The notes beneath the pieces were generated by a model that was not told where the DNA came from, made no database searches, and worked only from the letters and a program-made list of their open reading frames with translations. A DNA stretch of 64,000 nt from Guyanagaster necrorhizus (Eukaryota > Basidiomycota > Agaricomycetes > Agaricales > Physalacriaceae), in NCBI RefSeq assembly GCF_019112545.1, contig NW_025064888.1, positions 207,383-271,382 on the forward strand, in the 5' to 3' direction. The translations under genes were made by a program, and so were the position numbers. Below, piece after piece: positions 49,534 through 59,692 of the stretch (positions are counted from its first letter, which is position 1; each line of letters opens with the position of its first letter).

Positions 49534-50049
49534 GCTCAAATCACCAAGCTGCAGAAGGAAGAAGAAGAGCTCAGCATGGAAACAAAGGTGGAGGAGATAA
49601 AAGATTAGGCCGGCCAGTGAGCAATTCTATTGAACCAGCCCCTGAAGAGAAAGGTGTGCCACATGTAGCTATTGATTGGACTTATAGTATTTCTGTAGTA
49701 CCTGATATGTTACCTTTACATACGCATTTGAATATACCTCAGTCTACTACTATGCACACTAAGGAACCACAAAAAGAAACTCAAATGTCTATGGGCCGAA
49801 CAGGAGTAGAGAACTCCACAACCTGGCTCAAACTGTTCAACACCGAATGGACCCTAAGAGCCATCAAAGAAGCAAGGACTACAGAAGCAGCCATCGCCAT
49901 GCTCAGGGGTTGGATATATAAATCCCAAATAACAGAGGCAACCGATGAGGTGATAGAAGAGATAGAAAGGGCAGAATGACGACAAGCCCTTGAGTGGCTC
50001 GATGAGCTACATAGACCTCGAAAATTTATCCGTCACTCAAAGACTCCCA

Positions 50050-53000
50050 GGCAAGATCTGATGACGAAAGCCCAGATCGAAACCCTAACCTCCAGAGTGC
50101 TACATTCAGTCACTGCCCTCATTGATAGTGGCTGTACAGAAAGCTCGATAAATCGAGCCTTCATCGACAGGCACAAACTTCCAATGTGGGCAACCGCAGC
50201 CTCAATCCTCATATACAATGCTGACGGGACTAAGAATCAAGCCGGGTCAATCACTGAATTTGTAGAAATACAGCTCACCATCGGAGATCACTCTGAATGG
50301 ATCGACCTGGTGGTCACAGACCTCGGAACAAAAGAAATCTTCCTGGAGCACAATTGGCTCATACGACACAATCCCTTAATAAACTGGAAAACCGGTCAGA
50401 TCACCTTTGCTTAGTGCTGATGTCAAAAGATTCTGTTCAAGCTACCAGATGAAGACCCGGAAGACTGGTGGGATGAAGAAATGGAGGATGGAGAGACTAT
50501 TCTCGCTGTTGACCTGCAGTGAGAAATACATATATGAATAGTCCACCATGCCAACAATCTAGCAGCAAAGGCCCATGAAAGAAAAGAGGAGAAGATGTTC
50601 GAAGAGATGATACCAGTGTGGGCCCAAGATTATCGAGACCTCTTCAAGAAGGAGAATTTCAATGAACTCCCAGCTCTAAAACCATGGGATCATGCTATCA
50701 AACTGATTCCAAACGCAAATGCCAATCTAGATTGCAAAACATATCTGCTCGGGAACCAGGAACAACAGGAACTTGATAAGTTCCTGGAGGAAAACTTATC
50801 CAGCGGATGGATCAGACCTTCTAAATCCCCAATGGCTTCACCCTTCTTCTTTGTCAAAAAGAAGGACAGCAAACTGTGACCAGTCCAAGACTATTGGAAG
50901 CTAAACGAAATGATGATCAAGAATCGGTATCCCCTCTCCTTGATCTTGAAACTCATGGACAAACTCTGAAATGCCAAATACTATACCAAATTGGATGTCC
51001 AATGGGAATATAACAACATTAGAATCAAAGAGAGGGATGAATGGAAAGCAGCTTTCAGAACAAACTAAGGGCTGTTCAAACTCATGGTTATGTTCTTCGG
51101 GCTAACCAATTCTCCTGCCACCTTCCAATGGATGATGAATGACATATTCAAGGATCTCATTGCCACTGGAAAGGTCACCATATACTTGGATGATATTTTG
51201 ATTATATCCCGGACCAAGGAGGAACATAGGACGTTAGTGCGACAAGTACTCGCCCTAATGAGAAAACACTGGCTATTTCTCAAAGCTGAGAAATGCGAGT
51301 TTGAGGTACTCGAAACTGAATACCTTGAGATAATCATCAGCAAAGGAAGCATACACATGGACCCTGTCAAGGTAGCAGGAGTGACCGAGTGGCCAGAATC
51401 CAGCAAGAAAAAAGAACTACAATCCTTCCTTGGGTTTACCAATTTCTACCAATGGTTCGTACGAGACTACAGCAAGATGGTATGGCCCATAATGCAGTTG
51501 ACCAGCAATGCACCATGACATTGGGGACCATTGCAACAAACCATATTTACGGACCTAAAACAGCAAATAGCTGAGGATGTCATCCTTGCCATCCCTACCC
51601 AGGATGGAAAATTCTGAGTCAAAGCTGACTCTAGCGAAGGAGCAATCAGGGTGGTACTCTCTCAGAAACAGAATGAGAAATAGCGACCGGTCACATTCTT
51701 ATCCAAAGCCCTGAGCATCATGGAAAGGAATTATGAAATCTACGACAAGGAACTATTAGCCATCATGCTATCGCTGGAGGAGTGGTGCCATTACCTAATT
51801 GGCATCTCGGAGGCTTTTGAGATCTGGACAGATCACCAAAATCTCAGATACTTCTGACAATCTCAAAAGCTGAATCAGCGACAGATCTGTTGGGTCACAG
51901 AACTCAGTCAATACGAATACACCCTTCACTACAAGGCAGGTGTGGCTAACAAAAAGGCCAATCTCCTGAGTCGATAAGCTGATCACAACCAAGAGGAGAG
52001 AGATAATGAAGGAATAGTCCTCCTGTCCCCCAAACACTTCAGGGCAATGGTTATGCCATTGGAAGAAGAGATTCATGAGCATATCAAAAGTGCAACATGG
52101 GACAGCCATAAATGGGACCAGAAAGTTGTGCCATCACTCAACCATGAAAGGAGAATGGTCAAGAAGAATGGGATGATCCATTACAATGGGAGAATCTATA
52201 TCTCAAGGGATCAAAGACTGCGAGGAGAAATCATCATGATCTTCCATGACCATACCACTGCAGAACATCCAGGCATAGCCAAAACAAAGGAACTCATATT
52301 ATGAGAATACTAGTGGCCCAAATTGGGAAACAACATCATCATATATGTCTGATCATATGAGATTTGTCAAAGAGAGAAGGCCTCCACACAACTCTGTGTG
52401 GCACTCCTACATCCTAATGAAGTACCATCTGCCCCATGGACCCACATTTCTATCGACATGATCACTAGTCTTCTGGACTGCAACAGCTATAACATTATAC
52501 TCATCATTGTCGATAGATTCTCAAAAGCAATCATTCCAATCACCTGCTCCATAGAACTCACCTCGGAAGGATGGGCAAAAGTCCTATGCGATGAGGTATA
52601 TGCCAAATATGGTATGCCATAAGTCATGATTTCTGACAGAGGTCTCCAATTTATCTCAAAATTCCTTGACAACTTATACAAGTTGCTGAATATTAAATGC
52701 AATGCCTCCACTGCCTTTCACCCCTAAACTGATGGGCAAACGGAACGAGCCAATCAGAAGGTAGAAAAATATTTACGACTCTTTATCAATTACCAACAAG
52801 ATAATTGGGTTGAATGGCTGGCTTTTGCTGCTTTTCAACATAACAACCGCATTCATTCCGCCACAGAGAAGACTCCATTCTTCATGAATTACGGACATCA
52901 CCCCCACATTGCTCACACCAAACAATGACAAATGATGACCCCCACCTCCTCCGACTTCGCTGCCACTATGAAAAAAATACATGATGAAATACAAACAGCT

Positions 53001-53514
53001 CTTACAAAAGCAGCAAAGATGATGAAATCACACTATGACAAGCACCAATGACCCACACACTCATACAAACCAAACGACAAAGTATGGCTGAATATGTCTA
53101 ACCTACACCTCTCTCGACCAAAATAAAAATTGACTGACAAATGAACTAGACCCTTCCCAATCATATCACAGATTGGTGCTGGCACATACAAACTGCGTAT
53201 CTCACTGACATGGAAAATTCATGATGTTTTCAATGAGACATTATTATCCCCATACATCCCACCGGCTTTCCCAAATCAAGAAAGACCACCGCCACCACTG
53301 CTTGACCTCATTAACAATGAAGAACACTATGAAATTGATCAAATCTTAAATCACAAACTTCATAAAATCAAGGCAAAGAGTGGTGGAATGACAACAACCA
53401 TCGATTATCTTGTCAGTTGGAAGGGATATGGCCTGGAATCAAACCAGTAGGTAAACAAAAAACAAATGAACACCGATGATACCATCCATGACTATGAATT
53501 ATCCCTAAATTAAG
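50050..53514 (+). pseudogene. E6 pol relic
   Basis: Protease: ALIDSGCTESSIN with DSG at 50,124-50,132. RT: 50,595-51,518, including FFFVKKKDSKL followed by a TGA at 50,877-50,879 where Arg (CGA) is expected, and the intact active site YLDD (51,183-51,194). RNase H: about 51,530-51,960 (NYEIYDKELLAIML). Integrase: zinc-binding HDHTTAEHPGIAKTKELIL (about 52,245-52,304), catalytic SIDMITSLLDCNSYNIILI (from about 52,450), VISDRGLQFIS and TDGQTERANQ. Chromodomain: DYLVSWKGYGLESNQ (about 53,400-53,450). At least ten in-frame stops, several of them TGA at expected Arg codons. Confidence 0.88.
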
Positions 53515-53527
53515 CCATCAGAACAAT

Positions 53528-53546
53528 GGTCTTAAGGCAGGGGTAA
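53528..53546 (+). other. E6 polypurine tract region
   Basis: GGTCTTAAGGCAGGGGTAA directly before the 3' LTR. The same place in E3 reads GTCTTAAGGAGAGGGGTAA, and reverse complements flank the 3' LTRs of E1 and E5. This is the likely plus-strand primer. Confidence 0.6.
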
Positions 53547-53992
53547 TATTACAATTTTATTCTTTTCACTCCCTTTTCCTTTGTTTTAACCCCTATATAT
53601 GTTCAGATGAGCACAGAATCCTGGGAAGGAGAGCTTAGTCATCACAACTAGCCCACCCATCATCTGACAAAAAGATAATACACTCAATGATGACAAACAA
53701 CCTTTTATATATAGTAACGATGCTCAACGACGATAGGCACTATGGACACAGAGAGACACAATTGGTAGAGAGTATTATTAGCATGATCTGTACAGTATTT
53801 AAGACCCATAGCTCTCGCTGGGATACCCCAGCTTCAAGCTAAAGTTTATACACACCATTCTACCTCAAGTCAACTTTTGACCTTGTATCGCTCCGGTCGG
53901 ATATATAACAAGTAGACTCAAGTGATTCCTCAAAGTGTGAAGGAACACCTGTTTATCACATGTATCTGTCTATGTGATGCTTAGGCTTAATA
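53547..53992 (+). repeat. E6 3' LTR
   Basis: TATTACAATTTTATTC...GCTTAATA, equal in length to the 5' LTR. Its terminal TG and CA have become TA and TA by transitions. Confidence 0.9.
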
Positions 53993-56668
53993 TTTATCCC
54001 CTATTCTATATTTCTTGATTTTCTGCTTGTGAACTTCTTGTACTGCAGGATCAATAAACTTGTTGTTTAGTATTTGTTTGAACACCAGCCACAAGGGATA
54101 CCAATAGTGCTCCTATGTCAACAAATGGAAATTCAGAGAAATTAGGATCCATCAGGTTTTTGCCTTTTCTTTAAGATAAAAGATGGCAAAGACAACTTTG
54201 TTCATGTCAATGCTGAGGTATCCAATATAAACCTCAAAATACTGCTTGCAGTCAACCAGGAATCAGTTGATGTCATCTGATGCCCCTTTGAAGGGCCAGG
54301 GCTTTCGCAGCAAATCAGATCAGCATTGCAGGACAGCAGCATTTTTTGGCAGAGCACTCATTAGATTGGGCCACTCAGAAAATAGTGGTCAGTTCCATTC
54401 ATGCAGAGGGATGGAGAAAGAATAGAGAGAGTGATCATTAGCAACTGGACTTTCTTTTGGGGCAGCATCTCTATGGACAATTACCCTGTCTTGTATGGTG
54501 AACCCAAGACAGGCAGCCTCAGGATCATCTCATACTGGTTCCTTTCCTGCTCCACTAGTCTCTGCTTAGTCAGAGAGTGGCTGTCCATCAAGAAGCCAGC
54601 TCTCTTTTCCAGTCTAGGGGTTCCAGAATCCTTCATACCATAGTGCTGAAGAGTCTGGTTGGTATCAGGTTCTGGTGAGCCAAGTTACCATACTTCAGAT
54701 TGATGAGTCCAACATTTTAGCATTGCTATGAATAGATGGTGCCATATATACAGCCCAGTTTAGTGGAACAGATGGGAATCTCAGTATTGGTCCTGGTCGA
54801 TTCTTGTCTTGATACAGAGGCATCAGCTTGAAAGAGTCCTCTGGATACTATTGGCTGTATTCTTCCCAGATATACTTGGTCACAGCATACTGTAAAATTT
54901 TCATTTTTTCAGTATCATTTGCATACTTATACTTCTGTCCTAAGGGTGTAACCCTCCAGCAGGTGTCCCTCCATAAAAAGAGTGTTTCTTGCTTGTATAG
55001 TCCTTGGTATTCCTTTCTCTGCTCTCTGTCCACTTCTTCCTTCAATGCTTCTTCATCAGTTTCTTTACCCACATACTCCATAAATTGTTCAGGTCTAAAA
55101 GGGCCTTCACTGTCCTCCTCATCACTCTCATCTCTGCTATTCTCTTCCTCAAGGAGGAAACTGATGGGCAGGTCATAGATAGATGGGATAGCTGGTTTTA
55201 GCATTGCTGGTGAGCCTGTCATCATTTCTGACATTAGATCCAGCTGTGTTTGGGTCAGGCCTGGTGGCTGTAGACTGGATGGGGACATTTGGAAGTCAGC
55301 TGTATCACATTCTATCATGCACTCTTCCTTCCACCAGTTCTTGGCTATAGAGGCTGAAGTTTCTTTAGAACCTAGGATCAAGAAACTAGTGGACAACTCT
55401 ACTCTCTAAGAATCGGTGGAGGGTATGGTCAGAGATGTGAGTATTGTCAGGTACCTAGAGCCTGTAAGCTCCAAGGATAGAGTCGGCATCAGAGGAAATA
55501 GTATCTGTTCTAGTGGGGTATTAGAGGAAAGGAGAGTGACTTTCTTCTGCAGCATGCTCTCTTCTGATAGCTTCACTTCTGGTGACAGCACTTCCTGGTC
55601 CTGTCCATGGGTTGGATTCTGAGTCAGGCTCTCTGAAAGGGGATCCTGAGGAGTCTGTTCAAAGTCCATACCAGCTGGAAGAGGCCAATTTCAATCTTTT
55701 GGCCTTTTCTCATCATCATTATTGGCACCCTTGTCTGTCATACTCTGCTTCTTCATATTCTCACTGAGCCTCTGCCTGGACATAGTCAGCAAGCTCCTCC
55801 TGGACTCACTGTATTTCTGCTTGGTGGGTCTGATTCTGCTGCTGCTGCTATACTGCTGCATTATAGTCAAAGGGGATCTGAAGATCTCAGTCTGAGAAAA
55901 CTCATTGAATGATTCTGTCTCAGGCAATTCTTCCTCTTGTGCTAGCTGTTTCCTCCCCTGGCTGACTCCTGATATGGAGATAGTTATAAGGGTCCTCTGC
56001 TGCAGCAATGGCAAGCTCCATGTTCACAAAATCCTGGTGGATAGTTCATCCATAGGGGTCATCAAACTCTAGCCTGCTGATAGATGGGCTTGACTCAGAG
56101 GTAGTATAGAGGAAATGGTGGAGGGAGTTGGGGATTGTTTGGAGTCTCAAAGCCATATGAGCAGCATCAAGAGAGTCTCAAGCATGGTTTCCAATCCCTG
56201 GGATGTTCAGAGAGGCAGGATGGCTGGAGGTAGGAGTATTTGGATGGATACCACTGGAGATCTCTTTGGGTTTCTGGTGATATTTGTGGTCCAGAGGTTC
56301 TGGAACTCTATGAGAACAGGATCACAGTTTCTGCTGGATCATTGAGAAGGGTATCAGGGTCCTTCTTCTTCCTGAAGGCTCTCTGAAGATGAGTTGCTAG
56401 GCTCAGCTTCAGATATAAGTCGTCCTTGCAGCTGGAAGGATATTCTAATAGAGGTGGAGATATCATGAAGAGATAGATCTGAGGTTATATTTTGAAGAAT
56501 AGTATGTATCTGCTGAAAAGCTTGATAGTGCTTGACTATCCAAGTGGTTACTGATTGTTGTCTGCAGCAAAGAGTGATGACAGCTAGAAGCCCTAGTAGC
56601 ATTCCAACAATAGAAGCTATCAACTCAAAGAAGTCATGATTGAGATCAGCAGTGGTTGCTAGAGGCAT
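53993..56668 (-). pseudogene. E5 gag, N-terminal part and capsid
   Basis: Minus-strand order: frame 56,668-56,354 opens MPLATTADLNHDFF, helix LIASIVGMLLGLLAVITLCC, then VTTWIVKHYQAFQQI. It stays open for 104 codons. Next come a basic and Ser/Thr-rich leader (56,014-55,406) and a 182-codon open stretch (55,396-54,848) with an acidic part and FLWRDTCWRVTPLGQKYKYA, EKMKILQYAVTKY. The capsid start runs down to 53,998, where E6 interrupts. It is the best-preserved gag leader in the window and a near-homologue of E6 gag. Confidence 0.82.
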
Positions 56669-56710
56669 TCAGTTTCTCAGCACAATTGGGCTTGAGAAAG
56701 GGAAGGTGAT

Positions 56711-56723
56711 AGCTTTAAGCTAA
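56711..56723 (-). other. E5 primer-binding site (self-priming type)
   Basis: Minus-strand TTAGCTTAAAGCT beside the 5' LTR. The LTR partner lies at 56,886-56,898 and pairs at 12 of 13 positions plus one G-U. Confidence 0.65.
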
Positions 56724-56724
56724 T

Positions 56725-57192
56725 TGTTAGGCTCAAGCCACATGTGATCAACTAGCACATGATAAACTAATATGGCTTCATGTTTGAGCCTTCTGTTAGA
56801 GTTCACTCAGTGTGCTGTTTGTTGATTTCCTATGCTTCAAGGCTTTGTGTGATTTGCTCAAGAGTAGAATGAGGATATATAAACTTTAGCTCAAAGCTGA
56901 GGATTTACCAGCAAGAGCAAGCTTCTTAAATACTGTACAGGGTCCACTAATAATACTACATACTTATTATATGTTTCTCTGTCTTTTGTGTCCATTGTCT
57001 TAGAGCATCACTACCATACATAAAAGGGCTGGTTGCATTGTTGGGCAGCACTGTTGTATCGAGAGACAATGGCAGACTTGGCCAGTTGTGATGACTAAGC
57101 CTTTTGTCCCATGATCTTAAGTGCCTGTTCTGGTGCCCTGACTAAGTATAAATAAGGGTCAAAAGAAAGGAGAAAGAAAGAAAATTGTAACA
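56725..57192 (-). repeat. E5 5' LTR
   Basis: TGTTAGGCTCAAGC...AAATTGTAACA in plus-strand reading. Full-length partner of 40,889-41,356. Confidence 0.85.
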
Positions 57193-57691
57193 TTATATCT
57201 GAAGCCAGAAAAATATGAATTCAAAATCTTCAAGACAGAGTATCTTGGCCTCATCATCATAGAAGGAAGATTGCAAATAGATCCAGTAAAGACTGCAGAA
57301 GTATGAGAGTGGCTGACATCTACCAAGAAATGAGGGCTGTAGTCTTTTTTATGATTTGCAAACTTCTGCTAATGATTTATTAAAGGATACAGCAAGGTAG
57401 CTCTACCATTGATGAAAGTCACTGAGAAATCTGAGTGGAAATAGGAGAACACATAAGAGCAGATATTCTAAGAGATCAAACAATGAATCTATTCTGATTT
57501 CATTTTAGCTATTTTTGTAGATGAAGGAAAATTCAAGATAGAAGCTAACATATCAGAAGAAGCTCTTGAGGCTATTTTCAGTAAGAAGCAGAACAGACAG
57601 TGAAAGCCTATCACATATTTATCTAAGGTGCTGTCTACCACAGAGTACAACTATGACAAGGAGTTGCTAGCTATCATGATCACTCTGGACA
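57193..57691 (+). pseudogene. Gypsy element E7, RT end and RNase H
   Basis: Resumes the RT cut at 40,888: KYEFKIFKTEYLGLIII near 57,210, then RNase H (ILAIFVDEGKFKIEANIS near 57,510, TTEYNYDKELLAIMITLD near 57,640). It ends against a copia-like LTR at 57,692. Confidence 0.75.
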
Positions 57692-58083
57692 TGTCAGATG
57701 ACAACCAAACAATTATAAATGCAATGCACTGCAACAGCTGGAGTCTGACACTAACTGAAGATAAAGCAAGAGGATGAGAGTAATGATGTTTTGAGATGAT
57801 GATAAGAGGAGAGAGGTATAGGAGTTGATAGGCTACAACTGCCAATATTGATACTAAAGTGGTAGTCACATCAAGAGTTTAGGAGTTTGATTAGTATATT
57901 GACCTTAGCTTGAGACTGAAGCATATTGTATACTACTGACTTATATACTGTATAGAAAAGTCTTGGTGATCAGGTACAAAGCCCATGTCTCAGTGCCTCA
58001 AACCCAGCCAAGACAGCTGAGCATAATCAGTCTCTGATCATAAGCCAAGGCAGCCATGATTTAGAGGCTAAAATCATGATACA
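57692..58083 (-). repeat. Copia-like LTR relic, second copy
   Basis: TGTCAGATGACAACC...AAATCATGATACA in plus-strand reading. Very similar to 39,019-39,351 but with an extra segment near 57,970-58,050. Together the two copies bracket the E7 relic. Confidence 0.55.
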
Positions 58084-59100
58084 CAGTTAGTTATTACTCT
58101 GATTAGTTATTAATAAAGGTAAACCCAAAAGGCTTTATCATTGACTTCTATCTCAAACAGACTCAATTCTTCAGCTATCTTCTTTATTTCAGTCTCATAA
58201 GTCTTGAAACAGATATTTCTTGTCATCCTTGGAGTATCAGACATGAGAGACCCTAGGCTTTGGATCAAACATCTCATGTGTGATAAATGTCTCATTGTCT
58301 GACATCAGAATAATATATGTGCATACTGGTTAGTAGTCTATAACTAGTGTGTAGTCCTCCAGTGAAGCAGCTGCATAAATATGACTGTTAAGTATACTAT
58401 GACCAGAGGTGATCACATAATCAATGATGTTATCTCCTTTATTACAATCCTTGGCCTAGCATATCCAGTCTAGGCATGCTGACCTGTCAGAATTCTTTTG
58501 CCATAGGTCACAGCCATTAGTTTATTGAAGAAATTCCTGAAAGTACTGCTGATTGTCATCTCCAGCAGATGCACATTCAATAGACAAAACAGTAGAGTTA
58601 AGGTCACCAGCTATGGATCATCTATGAGGAGAAGAGTTGCATAAATTTGCAAGTGATAGCCAGAACTTGGTGCTATCACCACCAGGGTTTCAAAGAGCAT
58701 ATACCACAAACACTCAATATAAGAAGACATAGCCATTACTGTCAGAAAGGGCAATATTGAGTGTCAGAACTCAATATTTGAGAATAGCATTAGGAATATT
58801 CAAGCATTGGACTACTTGAATGTCTTTCTGAACCTCCATCATAACTTCCCACTTCCATGGACCAGTTGTAGGTTGTAAGCATTTCTCAAAAACATTGTAG
58901 TTTCCATTCAAAATGCATCCAGCTGTTGAAGTTGAGGACTTCAGCTTTAAGATGATAAAGATTGATGGGTTTTGTAATGAGCATGCCATAGACCTCCAAT
59001 TTCAACCCAACTTTTATTGTCCAGAATTTGTTCTTGACAAAAGAAACCTCAAGGGTGAAACAACAGGGCCATGAATACATGCAACTTTCTCAAAATGTCC
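58084..59100 (-). pseudogene. LINE-type endonuclease (EEP fold) relic
   Basis: Minus-strand blocks through several stops: GPWKWEVMMEVQKDIQVVQC near 58,830, VVYAL-NPGGDSTKFWLSLA near 58,680, and GDLNSTVLSIECASA near 58,600. Then TNGCDLWQKNSDRSACLDWI near 58,480, and IIDYVITSGHS near 58,400. This pattern (GDxN, then a D-rich site and an I-D-Y-V block) fits the apurinic-type endonuclease that opens ORF2 of non-LTR retrotransposons common in agaricomycetes. No RT follows, so the copy is fragmentary. A captured cellular EEP gene is a less likely alternative. Confidence 0.55.
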
Positions 59101-59692
59101 AGACCATGAAAGGAGGCATTGAAGGCTTGTCTGACCTAATGTCATTGAGGTGCAGGAGCACCAACTCATGCAACTTGTAGCGCATGCGAGGGATCACCAA
59201 TCTCCTTCCCCGGCTTACTTAAGTGATCCCGGATCTCCTAGACCTAGTCAGATCGGCCCAGGCTCAAATTCAATGACTCGATATATAGCCAAGGTGGCAA
59301 TTGAAAAGGTGAATATACAACTTTTATATTCACTTCAGTGATTGATTTTGCTCAATAGCTAGACCTCAACAACTCGGACACTCAGCTATAAGGCCTTGCC
59401 ATTTTTGGGAATAGAAGGGTCATTGTCAGGGGTGTTCGGTCTGATATAAGAACTAATAATGTTGATTGTCATGTAATCGATTGCTAAATAATTTCATGTG
59501 CCTTATTAAGCCTCGACACTTTTTTCGACATTACTCGGAAGTCTTCGAAAAAGTTCTCGTAAATGTTACTGTATATGATTGTAATGATACCAGTAATAAA
59601 GACATGGTGGATGCTGCAACTAGACTACAATAAACCGAAATGTCTCCTTTATGTACCGAGCATTGAGAAAGCGAGATAACAATAAAACACAG
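59101..59692. other. Right edge of the island and cyclase 3' flank
   Basis: CpG dinucleotides reappear at about 59,180 and the base composition returns to that of the left genes. The stretch should include the adenylate cyclase 3' UTR. I see no gene in it. Confidence 0.6.

Larger units (their letters stand above)
45870..53992 (+). mobile_element. Youngest Ty3/gypsy chromovirus, E6
   Basis: Two 446-bp LTRs (45,870-46,315 and 53,547-53,992) flank a full 7.2-kb internal region, with perfect 5-bp duplications TTTAT (45,865-45,869 and 53,993-53,997). Domain order is primer site, gag, protease, RT, RNase H, integrase, chromodomain and polypurine tract. The LTRs differ at about 43 positions by my hand alignment, all but one of them transitions. 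Many of these are TG in one LTR against CA in the other, the trace of a lost CpG. CpG is still frequent here compared with every other element in the island. The coding frames contain stops throughout. Confidence 0.93.
40889..57192 (-). mobile_element. Ty3/gypsy chromovirus E5, split by a younger element
   Basis: LTRs at 40,889-41,356 (3') and 56,725-57,192 (5') are both 468 bp and very alike. The flanks are TTATT and TTATA, a target duplication with one change. It landed in the RT of the plus-strand element E7. Its own gag was later split by the element at 45,870-53,992. The minus-strand order is the same as in E1. It keeps a scattering of CpG, more than the left nest and fewer than the inserted element. 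Confidence 0.88.

Noticed and set aside
54848..55396. The 182-codon minus-strand open frame as a host gene inside the island
   Set aside because: It lies in frame order within E5 gag and matches the leader and the FLWRD/ILQYA block of E6 gag, so it is a well-preserved gag piece.
58084..59100. A functional host EEP nuclease gene on the minus strand
   Set aside because: Several stops lie between the conserved blocks, and CpG is depleted as in the rest of the island, so it is decayed repeat DNA.
14371..59150. CRISPR array, plasmid or bacterial island as an explanation for the repeats
   Set aside because: Repeats are LTRs with target duplications and retrotransposon domains. There are no short, regularly spaced repeats, and the flanks are spliced fungal genes.
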